Source: an uncultured bacterium (GTDB taxonomy: Bacteria; Cloacimonadota; Cloacimonadia; Cloacimonadales; Cloacimonadaceae). Taken from it: a stretch of DNA of 9,614 bases. Position 1 is the stretch's first letter, and every line of letters begins with the position of its first letter. Position numbers and translations under genes: made by a program. Below are positions 1 through 6,867 of this stretch, one piece after another. The notes beneath the pieces were generated by a model, which worked only from the letters and a program-made list of their open reading frames with translations, was not told the DNA's origin and made no database searches. The stretch covers positions 1 through 9,614 of the forward strand of contig CALGPA010000135.1 of NCBI GenBank assembly GCA_937960795.1. The letters are read 5' to 3'.

Positions 1-28
1 TCCATCCTCCATCCTCAATTCTCAGTTT
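1..28. repeat. Degenerate heptamer tandem repeat, cut by the window edge
   Basis: Positions 1-7 and 8-14 are identical (TCCATCC). They are followed in the same 7-base register by TCAATTC (15-21) and TCAGTTT (22-28), giving a decaying TCnATyC-like array. The plus strand is all pyrimidine except for the A/G positions. The array probably continues left of the window, so its full size is unknown. It lies outside any gene, downstream of the minus-strand operon. The 7-base phase is seen directly; that it is a mobile or variable extragenic repeat is inference. Confidence 0.5.
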
Positions 29-68
29 AATTTTCGGCGCAGCCATAAATCGACTAAGTCCTTATTTT

Positions 69-125
69 CTCACCGCTTGCACGCTCGACCGGTGAGCGAC
101 CGGTGAGGGAGGCATGAGAGTGCCT
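69..125. repeat. Hairpin cluster with an 11-bp tandem repeat
   Basis: The 11-mer CGACCGGTGAG occurs twice back to back (86-96 and 97-107). CTCACCG at 69-75 is the reverse complement of CGGTGAG, present in each copy (90-96 and 101-107), so two alternative stems can form. A competing stem pairs CGCTC (82-86) with GAGCG (94-98) around a 7-base loop. A second small hairpin follows, AGGCA (110-114) with TGCCT (121-125). The pairings are read directly. Whether this is a REP-like element, a small RNA or part of the operon's 3' end is unknown. Confidence 0.45.
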
Positions 126-262
126 GCAAAACAGAGACTTAGGGATGCTGATATGGGGAGATTATTCTGCTGGATAATTTCCGGACTATGTAAGGAAGTG
201 TGAGATAGGATTGGGCTAACATCTGCCCGGTTTATGGGGAAGCTTTGCTGTAAGAGAGATGA

Positions 263-1294
263 TCAGGGCTGAAGATGGCGCTGCCAATTTGCCAGCCAGC
301 GCCGGGTATCGCTAAAGACCAAGTCCTTTTTGAGACGATCGTTTGTGGTTCTTGCCGAAAAGGGGACATCACTAAATGCCGGAGGTAGCATGGTCTTGCG
401 ATTTGCCGGGAATAGTCCCAGCTTGTAGATGATCATTATTTGTGCGGAGGGGCTGAGCGCATAATCCACAAAAGCTCCTGCCAGGGCGGGGTCCTTGCTT
501 TGCTGATGAATACCGAGGGATTCCGTGTAGAGGAAGCTGCCTTCGCTAAAGAGGACAAAATCCAATCCGGGCTCTTGGGGATGGATTTCTTTTTGCCATG
601 CCGGCCACGTGGATAGTCCTATCATGAGTTTGCTCTTTCCTTCCTGAAGCGCGCTGAGGGCATCTTGTGGGTGGTCATGCTGAGTGGAGACATTTTTCCT
701 AAGCGCTCTGAGCATCTGGGTGTAGCCACTGGTGCCGAAGATTGAGACAATCCAATGGATTCCGGCGCGGGAGCTTCCCGTCACGAAGGGATCAAGGATC
801 GCCATGGAATCCATGAAGCGAGCATCCTGCAATTCGCCAAAAGAGGCGGGAGGATTGTCGATGAGGGAGCTGTTGTATATGACGCTGAGATGTGAGAAGC
901 CATAAGGCATGGTGTGATCATCGGGATCGGGGGCGCAATCTTGCGCGAGATCTTCATTTGTGGAAGATGAATATGGCAGGAAAAATCCTTCCAATGAGTC
1001 AGACGCGGCGAAGGAGGAAGGGATCCCAAAGATGATATCCGCATCTGCATTTGGGGATCTGAGGGCACGAATCAGAGCTTCGGGATCATTGTAAAGTTGC
1101 AGCTCGACTCGGCAATCGTAATCCTTCTCAAAATCCGGAATAATGGCATCTTGCAGGCCGGATCTATAGAAATCAGTGAGAGCATAGATCTTTAGGAACT
1201 GAAAAGAGTTTGAAGACACGGCAACTTGCTTTTTTTGGTCGCGAGGCATGCAAGCGGTCAAGATGAGTAGGACAATCAGGAGGGTCTTTTGCAT
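263..1294 (-). CDS. Lipid-anchored extracellular solute-binding protein, thiamine-binding (ThiB/TbpA)-like
   Basis: This 343-residue family-1-type binding protein would capture a small solute outside the inner membrane for an ABC importer. Residues 1-15 form a lipoprotein signal ending in the lipobox LTAC (Cys15), so the mature protein is predicted to be lipid-anchored rather than free. The order of segments recalls E. coli TbpA: a first strand IYALTDFY (36-43), the ADADIIFGI strand (83-91), MPYGFSHLSVIYN (129-141), the pair LSTWPAW (227-233), FSEGSFLYTE (249-258), and a C-terminal WLANWQR (333-339). That resemblance is from memory and not an alignment; iron- or polyamine-binding relatives are possible. 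The start codon directly follows the stop of the MlaE-like gene with no spacer and no good Shine-Dalgarno, suggesting translational coupling. No thiamine permease or ATPase lies in the window. Confidence 0.8.
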   Translation of the reverse strand: MQKTLLIVLLILTACMPRDQKKQVAVSSNSFQFLKIYALTDFYRSGLQDAIIPDFEKDYDCRVELQLYNDPEALIRALRSPNADADIIFGIPSSFAASDSLEGFFLPYSSSTNEDLAQDCAPDPDDHTMPYGFSHLSVIYNSSLIDNPPASFGELQDARFMDSMAILDPFVTGSSRAGIHWIVSIFGTSGYTQMLRALRKNVSTQHDHPQDALSALQEGKSKLMIGLSTWPAWQKEIHPQEPGLDFVLFSEGSFLYTESLGIHQQSKDPALAGAFVDYALSPSAQIMIIYKLGLFPANRKTMLPPAFSDVPFSARTTNDRLKKDLVFSDTRRWLANWQRHLQP

Positions 1295-2044
1295 CTACAT
1301 TGCACCAAAGAGCATCCACGCGACGATGAAATCCATGATCAGGATTGCCACGGAGCTATAGACGACCGTCTGGGTGGTGCTTCTGCCGACGCCCTCTGCC
1401 CCGCCGTAGCTGCGATCGCCAAAATAGCAAGCTATGGAGGTGATGATAAAGCCAAAGACGATGGATTTTAGCAAGCCGCTCCAGAGGTCAAAGGGCTCAA
1501 AATAGGCTCTCATATTTGAGAAGAAGGTGTGGTAGTGCAGGCCATAGCGGAGATAGGAAAAGTACCACGCGCAGAGGATGCTGATGGCATTTGCGAAGAT
1601 GGTGATGAGCGGAAAAGCGACGATGCCTGCCAGGATGCGCGGCATATAGAGAAACTCGTGCACATTGATATTCATGCTGTGCAGGGCGTCAATCTGCTCG
1701 GAGACCTTCATTGTGCCGATCTCTGCTGCCATGGAAGCGCCAATCTTGCCGGTGAGCACCAAGCCCGTGAGCACAGGAGCCAGCTCGATCATTGTGGATT
1801 TGCCGATGAGCACGCTGAGTAGATTCAGGGGGATATAGCCCTTGGATTGATAGACGGCTTGGAGGGCGGTGACCAATCCCGTAAACGCGGCGGTGAGGAA
1901 GATGAGGAATAGGGAATCATAGCCGATGCGTTTGAATTGGATGAGAAATTCCAGTCTTCTTTTGGGGAGCGCGACAATGCCGACAAAGCTCTTGCGGACA
2001 AAGATGCTATATTCCCCGATGCCTGCCAGGATATCCGAGATCAT
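1295..2044 (-). CDS. mlaE: MlaE-family ABC transporter permease (phospholipid/MCE system)
   Basis: At 249 residues this inner-membrane permease is near the usual family length of about 260. In MlaFEDB-type transporters it forms the membrane core that moves phospholipids or other lipids between the inner membrane and an MCE protein. Family signatures are clear: STMIELAPVLTGLVLTGKIG (83-102), the MKVSEQIDAL element (112-121), MPRILAG (134-140), and the C-terminal GGAEGVGRSTTQTVV region (214-228) followed by the last membrane helix. Membrane segments are likely near 45-65, 85-100, 135-165, 188-208 and 228-247. Its ATG overlaps the dnaB stop in an ATGA arrangement (2041-2044), with possible ribosome-binding AAGAAGG/GAGGTG just upstream. 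The usual neighbours MlaF (ATPase) and MlaD (MCE protein) are not next to it; a solute-binding lipoprotein follows instead. Confidence 0.92.
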   Translation of the reverse strand: MISDILAGIGEYSIFVRKSFVGIVALPKRRLEFLIQFKRIGYDSLFLIFLTAAFTGLVTALQAVYQSKGYIPLNLLSVLIGKSTMIELAPVLTGLVLTGKIGASMAAEIGTMKVSEQIDALHSMNINVHEFLYMPRILAGIVAFPLITIFANAISILCAWYFSYLRYGLHYHTFFSNMRAYFEPFDLWSGLLKSIVFGFIITSIACYFGDRSYGGAEGVGRSTTQTVVYSSVAILIMDFIVAWMLFGAM

Positions 2045-3417
2045 GGGCCTTCTTCACCTCGATCTAAGGAGCGGAAGAGGGTGTATTCTTTGTCAAATCC
2101 GAGATCCACGGAGCCGGTGGATCCATGGCGGTTTTTGCCCACGATAATCTCAGCGACGCCCGGTTTCTCGGTGTTTTCGGGATTGTAATATTCATCACGA
2201 TAGATAAACATCACCAAGTCAGCGTCCTGCTCGATGGCGCCGGATTCCCTGAGATCTGCCAAGCGGGGGCGTCTATCTTCGCGGTTTTCCAAGCCACGAT
2301 TGAGCTGAGAGAGGGCAATGACAGGGATCTTCATGTCTTTTGCGAGGACCTTCATGGAGCGAGAAATCTCTGAGATCTCTTGCTGACGATTGTCCCGATC
2401 TTTGGTGAGCCCCATGAGCTGAAGATAGTCGATCAGGATGAGATCCAAGCCTCCGACTTCTGCAGCAAGGCGTCTGGTCTTGGCGCGAATATCCAGCGGG
2501 GTGTTTGTCCCGGATTCGTCGATATAGATCTGCTTTGAGCTGAGCACTTCTGAGGCTTGCATTATGCGGATCAGCTTTTCTTCGTTCATGCCATAGCCTT
2601 TGAGCATGCTGTCCATATTCACTTCGGAGGCTGAGGAAAACATTCTCATGATCACTTCATCGGCAGCCATCTCCATGGTGAATACGGCGACTTTCTTTTT
2701 GAGGTTTACTGCGGCATGAGTGGCGATATTGAGGGCAAGCGAGGTCTTTCCCATCGCCGGACGAGCGGCTATGATGATAAACTGACCGGGGCGGAATCCA
2801 CCGGTTAGGCGATCCAGATCCCCAAATCCGCTGCCGACTCCGGTGACGGGACTCTTGGTGCTGGCGATTTGGTCGATATTGTGCAGCACTTCCGCTGAGA
2901 TCTGATCGATCTTGATAAAGCCTTGGTGTTGGGGGATCTCAGCGATCTCGAAGATGGACTGTTCGGCTTTGTCGACGATGGTCTTGACATCCGAAGTGGA
3001 GCTATAGCAGGATTCTATGATGCCATTGGAGGCTACGATCAATTGCCTAAGCAGTGCTTGCTCGGTGATGATATTGACGTGGTATTCGAAGTTTGCGCTG
3101 GAGACGACGAAGTCCGCGATCTCGTTCAGGTATGGGATGCCTCCCACCTTTTCCAGGTGATTGTTGCGCTCAAGGCGGTTGATGAGGGTGAGAGTGTCGA
3201 CTTCGATGCCATCATTGAACAATTCGCAGATGCTGCGGAAGATCATTTTGTGAGCCGCACGGGAGAAGAAGATTTCTTTGACCTTTTCGATGCCACGACT
3301 GACGGCATCAGAATCGATCAACATAGCAGAAAGCACAGCTGCTTCGGCATTTAGATCCGCAGGGAGCTTGCGATCCGAGATTCCTTTGAGTTCTTCGCTT
3401 TCCTTTTTCTTTGCCAT
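2041..3417 (-). CDS. dnaB: Replicative DNA helicase DnaB
   Basis: This 458-residue protein is the hexameric 5'-3' helicase that unwinds DNA at the replication fork and recruits primase. The N-terminal helical domain spans about 15-115 (PADLNAEAAVLSAML at the start) and a linker leads to the RecA-like domain from about 190. Walker A is ARPAMGKTS (218-226, Lys224/Thr225), preceded by LDRLTGGFRPGQFIIIA. Walker B is LILIDYLQLM (326-335, Asp330). Further motifs are LSQLNRGLENR (369-379), LRESGAIEQDADLVMFIYRD (389-408), and GKNRHGSTG (427-435) with the probable arginine finger Arg430. No intein interrupts it. The ATG follows the coaD stop immediately (TAAATG), and an AAGGAAG ribosome-binding site (3423-3429) lies inside the coaD end. 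The stop overlaps the mlaE start by four bases. Confidence 0.97.
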   Translation of the reverse strand: MAKKKESEELKGISDRKLPADLNAEAAVLSAMLIDSDAVSRGIEKVKEIFFSRAAHKMIFRSICELFNDGIEVDTLTLINRLERNNHLEKVGGIPYLNEIADFVVSSANFEYHVNIITEQALLRQLIVASNGIIESCYSSTSDVKTIVDKAEQSIFEIAEIPQHQGFIKIDQISAEVLHNIDQIASTKSPVTGVGSGFGDLDRLTGGFRPGQFIIIAARPAMGKTSLALNIATHAAVNLKKKVAVFTMEMAADEVIMRMFSSASEVNMDSMLKGYGMNEEKLIRIMQASEVLSSKQIYIDESGTNTPLDIRAKTRRLAAEVGGLDLILIDYLQLMGLTKDRDNRQQEISEISRSMKVLAKDMKIPVIALSQLNRGLENREDRRPRLADLRESGAIEQDADLVMFIYRDEYYNPENTEKPGVAEIIVGKNRHGSTGSVDLGFDKEYTLFRSLDRGEEGP

Positions 3418-3900
3418 TTAGTCTTCCTTGCTGACTTTTTCGCGGAGCGCTTTGGCAACGCCTGGTGGGACAAAATCATGGAGATCTCCGCCCAGCTCTG
3501 CCAATTGGCGAATCATCGAGGAGGAGAGATACATGTATCTGAGGCTGGGCACCAGAAAGATGGTCTCGATATCCTGATTGAGTTTTTTATTTGTGAGCGC
3601 CAGAGAGAGTTCATATTCAAAATCCGACACGGCGCGCAGTCCGCGGATCATGATCGGGCAATCTTCCTTTTTGGCAAAATCCACCACCATGCCGGAGAAG
3701 CTCTTGACCGTCACATTCGGAAGGTGTGAGCATGCTTCTTGGCAGAGGGCAAAGCGTTCATCCAAGCTGAAGTAGTTTAGTTTGTTTGTATAAAAGGCAA
3801 TGCCGAGGATCACTTCATCAAAGGTATTAGCTGCTTTTTCCAGGATGTTCAGGTGCCCTAAAGTGATCGGGTCGAATGTGCCCGGATAGAGTGCTTTCAT
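3418..3900 (-). CDS. coaD: Phosphopantetheine adenylyltransferase CoaD
   Basis: CoaD transfers AMP from ATP to 4'-phosphopantetheine, giving dephospho-CoA, the penultimate step of coenzyme A synthesis in the cytoplasm. The protein has 160 residues, the standard length. It starts MKALYPGTFDPITLGH with the nucleotidyltransferase T-x-G-H motif at 13-16 (Thr13, His16). It also carries RGLR (86-89) and the ATP-binding SSSMIR (126-131), followed by the typical GGDLHDFVPPGVAKAL. The open frame extends upstream to 3966, but the 22 extra residues are basic, unlike the family, and overlap the pepP-like gene. The ATG at 3900 has AAAGG seven bases upstream (3908-3912) and forms an ATGA overlap with the upstream stop, so I chose it. 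It is the second gene of the minus-strand operon. Confidence 0.97.
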   Translation of the reverse strand: MKALYPGTFDPITLGHLNILEKAANTFDEVILGIAFYTNKLNYFSLDERFALCQEACSHLPNVTVKSFSGMVVDFAKKEDCPIMIRGLRAVSDFEYELSLALTNKKLNQDIETIFLVPSLRYMYLSSSMIRQLAELGGDLHDFVPPGVAKALREKVSKED

Positions 3901-5126
3901 CGTGATGCCTTTATGATTTCTTCGATCTCTTCGATTTCTTTGGGAATGTTTTGGGAGAGAACACAATATCCTTCGGGGGTGACCACGACATCGTCCTCAA
4001 TGCGGACTCCGAGACTTTCCTCGGGGATGTAGATGCCGGGCTCGACCGTGATCACATTGCCGACTTCCAATATGGCATCTCTGCCGCCGAGATCATGAGT
4101 GTCCATGCCCAAGAAATGACCAAGGCCATGCATATAGTATTTGCTGACGTCTTTTTTATCATCGATGAGCCCCAAGGCAATGAGTTCTTCGCCGATTAGA
4201 TCACGGCTCTTCTGGTGGAGATCCATGAGCTTCACCCCGGGGGCTATCATGCTGATGATCTCTTTATTGACGCGGAGCACAGCGGAATAGACCGCTTTTT
4301 GCCTCTCGCTGAAGCTTCCACTGATGGGGAAACAGCGGGAGATATCCGCAGAATAGTTTAGATTTGAAGCACCGACATCCATGAGCACCAGTTGACCGGC
4401 CTCGATCTGACATTCGTTCTTTTCATAATGTAAGGTGGCGGCGTTTGCTCCGGCGGCGATGATCGGAGCGAAACCCCAGTGTTTGAGGCCGCTACGTTGG
4501 ATCCGGTAGAAAAGCATGGCTTCCAGCTCATACTCCATCATGCCGGGGCGGGAGCTTTCCCAGATATCCATGATGCCTTTGCCGGTGACGTCTATGGCGC
4601 GCTGCATCTGAGCGATCTCCCAATCACTTTTTACCTTGCGTAGCGGAGTGATGAGGGCAGTGATGCAGTGGATGGCGATCTGGGGGAAACGTTCTCGCAC
4701 AGGGATCAGGCGGAACAGCGGATATGAAAGCGGCATGTCCAAAGACTGGGCGCCGACGTTTGAATGGATGCGGGAGATCATGGGGCAATATTGGGAAAGA
4801 ACTGGGTCAAAATCTTCAAGAAACAGGACTTGGGATATCCCGCTGATCTCGGTAGCTTCTTCTTGACTCATCTTTTTACCTTCCCAAACCTCGCGTTCGG
4901 GGCTGCTGCGTTCAATGAACAAAAACTCAGTATTTCCATTTTGTCCCTTGAAGGACAGATAGATGGCGTGCGGAATATTCAAGCCGGTCAGATATAGGAA
5001 GTTGTTGTCTTGCTTAAACTTTTCCAGCTTTCCCTGCCGAGCGGCGAAGAGGATCACTGCATCATTGGTCTGCATTGCCTCAAAGAGGGCTGTACGGCGC
5101 GGTTTGCAAATCTCTTGATTCATCAT
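3897..5126 (-). CDS. pepP: Xaa-Pro aminopeptidase (M24B family, PepP-like)
   Basis: This 409-residue metallopeptidase should remove N-terminal residues that precede proline, using two metal ions in a pita-bread fold. The N-terminal creatinase-like domain covers about 5-155 and the catalytic domain about 165-395. All five expected ligands are visible: Asp250 (LVLMDVGASN), Asp261 (NYSADISRCF), His337 (YMHGLGHFLGMDTHD), Glu362 (ITVEPGIYIP) and Glu377 (GVRIEDDVVV). His333 and His344 match the conserved active-site histidines. The C-terminus ends in a short glutamate-rich tail. Two consecutive ATGs start the frame. The GGAG at 5129-5132 lies only two bases from the first (5126) but five from the second (5123), so translation may begin at 5123. 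It is the first gene of the operon and overlaps coaD by four bases. Confidence 0.95.
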   Translation of the reverse strand: MMNQEICKPRRTALFEAMQTNDAVILFAARQGKLEKFKQDNNFLYLTGLNIPHAIYLSFKGQNGNTEFLFIERSSPEREVWEGKKMSQEEATEISGISQVLFLEDFDPVLSQYCPMISRIHSNVGAQSLDMPLSYPLFRLIPVRERFPQIAIHCITALITPLRKVKSDWEIAQMQRAIDVTGKGIMDIWESSRPGMMEYELEAMLFYRIQRSGLKHWGFAPIIAAGANAATLHYEKNECQIEAGQLVLMDVGASNLNYSADISRCFPISGSFSERQKAVYSAVLRVNKEIISMIAPGVKLMDLHQKSRDLIGEELIALGLIDDKKDVSKYYMHGLGHFLGMDTHDLGGRDAILEVGNVITVEPGIYIPEESLGVRIEDDVVVTPEGYCVLSQNIPKEIEEIEEIIKASR

Positions 5127-5436
5127 GTCTCCATATAATGTTTAGATTATTTCTCTGAAGCCATTTTCTAAAAGAGCAAACTTATGTCCAGAAAAATCAA
5201 CAGGTAGGTGATCCGGCCGGCAAGGGCGTAAAATGACGGATGATGCTCATGATAAGAAACTTAGGCATGTCCTCTGAATGAGTTTCTCGGATCAATCAAA
5301 GATAAGATTGCCGCCGCGCCCTAAGGAAATTCCAGCAAAAAATCTTTACATATATGACATATCACAAATTCTGTCGCAGATTTCTGTAGGACCCGTATGT
5401 GAAATCAAAAGCGACAAAATTAAGACTGGAGGTAAT
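5127..5436. promoter_or_regulatory. Divergent control region between pepP-like and dehydrogenase genes
   Basis: This 310-base stretch must hold the promoters for the minus-strand five-gene operon and the plus-strand dehydrogenase. It is clearly AT-richer than the flanking genes, especially 5127-5200 and 5335-5375. A TTTACA at 5345-5350 is a possible -35 for the dehydrogenase, but no good -10 follows at 16-18 bases. No convincing minus-strand promoter could be picked either. An 8-bp palindrome CCGGCCGG sits at 5213-5220. From 5278 the plus strand stays open in frame with the dehydrogenase; I regard this as leader rather than protein. Confidence 0.5.
5428..5432 (+). promoter_or_regulatory. Ribosome-binding site that fixes the dehydrogenase start
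   Basis: GGAGG ends four bases before the ATG at 5437. The other in-frame ATG at 5278 has no purine-rich site ahead of it (its upstream sequence is TGTCCTCTGA), so this site decides in favour of the downstream start. Confidence 0.75.
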
Positions 5437-6735
5437 ATGTCTTTAAGCCAATCAATCAAGGGAAAAAACGTGAAGATCGGAGTAGTGGGATTGGGCTATG
5501 TGGGGCTTCCCATGGCAGTCACAGTAGCAAAAAAAGGCTTCGAAGTCGTGGGCTTTGAAGTGAGCCAATATGCCATTGAGCATGTGAACAGCGGTGAAAA
5601 CTATATTGGTGATGTGGCAGACGAGGATCTCAAAGCCGTCGTGACCGCCGGCAAGCTTTCTGCAACATCTGATTATAGCAGGATGAGCGAAGTAAATGTG
5701 GTTCTCATCGCGGTTCCCACACCACTTGATCTCTACCATCAACCGGATACTTCATATATTTTGGCAAGCACCAAATCCATGGCGCCCCACCTTCAGGAAG
5801 GCACTCTCGTGGTCCTGGAAAGCACGACCTATCCCGGCACCACCAGAGAGATAATCGTGCCGGAATTGGAAAAGGTCGGCCTTGAGATCGGCAAGACGGT
5901 CTTCGTAGGCTTCTCTCCAGAGCGAGTGGATCCGGGCAACCAAACCTATAAGACGCACAACACACCCAAAGTTGTGGGCGGAATGACCCCGGCTTGCAAT
6001 GAAGTAGCCCGCCTCTTTTATGAGAGCATCCTCGATGCCGAAGTGCACCTGGTGAGCTCTCCTGAGATCGCCGAGATGGAAAAGATCTATGAGAATACTT
6101 TCCGCAATATCAATATCGCCTTGGCAAACGAGATGACCGTGCTCTGCGACCGTATGGGCATCAGCATCTGGGAAGTCGTGGAAGCTGCTAAGACAAAGCC
6201 CTATGGCTTCATGGCTTTTTACCCCGGACCCGGCGTGGGCGGTCACTGCATCCCGATCGATCCTTTTTATCTCACTTGGAAGGCAAGGGAATATGACTTT
6301 CACACCCGCCTCATCGAGCTTGCCGGAGAGATCAATATCGCCATGCCGGAATATGTGGTGCAAAGAGCCATCCGCATTTTGAACAAAGCCGGTGTCGCGA
6401 TCTCGAGAGCCAAGATCCTGCTTTTGGGAGCTGCCTACAAAAAGGATATCCAGGACATGCGAGAATCTCCCATTGAAGGCGTGATCACACAGCTCGAAAA
6501 CTACCAGGCGGATTTTGAGATTCACGATCCCTATGTAGCTGAGTTTCACCATGAGAAAAACGGAAAGAACTACCAGACCGTCGCCTTGGGAAATCTCAAA
6601 AAGTATGACCTGATCATCGTGATTACTGATCATACAAACGTGGATTATCAGATGATTGCGGACAGCGGCATGCCGATCTTGGATACTCGCAATGCCATGA
6701 AAGACATCAGAGCAGAGAATATCGAGCTTCTATAA
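5437..6735 (+). CDS. UDP-N-acetyl-hexosamine 6-dehydrogenase (WbpA/WecC-type nucleotide-sugar dehydrogenase)
   Basis: From the ATG at 5437 the protein has 432 residues, the normal family length. It should oxidise the C6 hydroxyl of a UDP-sugar to a carboxylate in two NAD-dependent steps, supplying uronic-acid precursors for surface polysaccharide. The NAD-binding fold opens with KIGVVGLGYVGLP (13-25). Further motifs are VPTP (93-96), ESTTYPGTT (128-136), GFSPERVDPGN (158-168), NTFRNINIALANE (220-232) and the catalytic GVGGHCIPIDPFYL (266-279, Cys271). The UDP-binding C-terminal domain contains GAAYKKDIQDMRESP (331-345). The arginine in NTFRN, where UDP-glucose dehydrogenases carry lysine, favours a UDP-GlcNAc or UDP-ManNAc substrate; the exact sugar is not decided. 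No epimerase or glycosyltransferase is adjacent, so it appears monocistronic, closed by the terminator near 6850. No gene symbol is given because wbpA and wecC cannot be separated here. Confidence 0.92.
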   Translation: MSLSQSIKGKNVKIGVVGLGYVGLPMAVTVAKKGFEVVGFEVSQYAIEHVNSGENYIGDVADEDLKAVVTAGKLSATSDYSRMSEVNVVLIAVPTPLDLYHQPDTSYILASTKSMAPHLQEGTLVVLESTTYPGTTREIIVPELEKVGLEIGKTVFVGFSPERVDPGNQTYKTHNTPKVVGGMTPACNEVARLFYESILDAEVHLVSSPEIAEMEKIYENTFRNINIALANEMTVLCDRMGISIWEVVEAAKTKPYGFMAFYPGPGVGGHCIPIDPFYLTWKAREYDFHTRLIELAGEINIAMPEYVVQRAIRILNKAGVAISRAKILLLGAAYKKDIQDMRESPIEGVITQLENYQADFEIHDPYVAEFHHEKNGKNYQTVALGNLKKYDLIIVITDHTNVDYQMIADSGMPILDTRNAMKDIRAENIELL

Positions 6736-6840
6736 GAAGCCTCATGCATGTAGATCTGCTTTGGGCTTTATCTCTTCCCATGAAAAAGAGATGAAGACCC
6801 CATTGGGCTGCACGTTCGGAATCCTTGGATACTCGCAATG
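6678..6840 (+). repeat. 17-bp exact direct repeat: gene 3' end and terminator loop
   Basis: CTTGGATACTCGCAATG occurs at 6678-6694, inside the dehydrogenase gene (coding for part of ILDTRNAM), and again at 6824-6840 within the terminator hairpin. The two copies are 146 bases apart. The match stops at 17 on both sides. Such a long exact match at this distance is not expected by chance, so a short local duplication or template switch is likely. Confidence 0.8.
6770..6792 (+). other. Small hairpin downstream of the dehydrogenase gene
   Basis: ATCTCTT (6770-6776) pairs with AAGAGAT (6786-6792) around a nine-base loop. Just before it AAGCC (6737-6741) can pair with GGCTT (6764-6768). Neither is followed by a T-run, so these are probably 3'-end structure ahead of the real terminator rather than terminators themselves. 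Confidence 0.35.
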
Positions 6841-6855
6841 TGCAGCCAATTTTTT
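6803..6855 (+). terminator. Intrinsic terminator of the dehydrogenase gene, with a long loop
   Basis: GGCTGCAC (6806-6813) pairs perfectly with GTGCAGCC (6840-6847). The helix can extend inward by three pairs (6814-6816 with 6837-6839, one G-T) and outward by two past a bulged G. Six T follow at 6850-6855. The upper part is unusually long because it contains a 17-base copy (6824-6840) of sequence from inside the dehydrogenase gene. On the minus strand no T-run follows, so it should act on plus-strand transcripts only. Confidence 0.65.
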
Positions 6856-6867
6856 GGATCTTAAGAT

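Larger units (their letters stand above)
1..262. other. Non-coding spacer downstream of the minus-strand operon
   Basis: No convincing gene is present. The stretch holds the heptamer array (1-28), an AT-rich segment (about 25-70) and a GC-rich hairpin cluster (69-125). A weak GGGC/GCCC hairpin around 213-228 is not followed by a T-run on the minus strand, so I cannot name a clear intrinsic terminator for the operon ending at 263. The remaining sequence (about 126-262) shows nothing I can identify. Confidence 0.5.

Noticed and set aside
2923..3354. Plus-strand open frame of 143 codons opposite dnaB
   Set aside because: It is antisense to the conserved DnaB N-terminal region and gives an acidic sequence without domain character; no ribosome-binding site was seen.
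3901..3966. Longer CoaD start giving 22 extra residues
   Set aside because: The extension is basic and unlike the family, overlaps the pepP-like gene by 70 bases, and the ATG at 3900 has a good ribosome-binding site and the standard N-terminus.
5213..5220. CCGGCCGG palindrome as an operator
   Set aside because: A single 8-base GC palindrome without a matching second site or nearby resolved promoter is too weak to call.
5752..6633. Long minus-strand open frame of 293 codons opposite the dehydrogenase gene
   Set aside because: It lies wholly antisense to a gene with all family motifs, its translation shows no recognisable domain, and it has no supported start signal. It is a by-product of the codon bias of the real gene.
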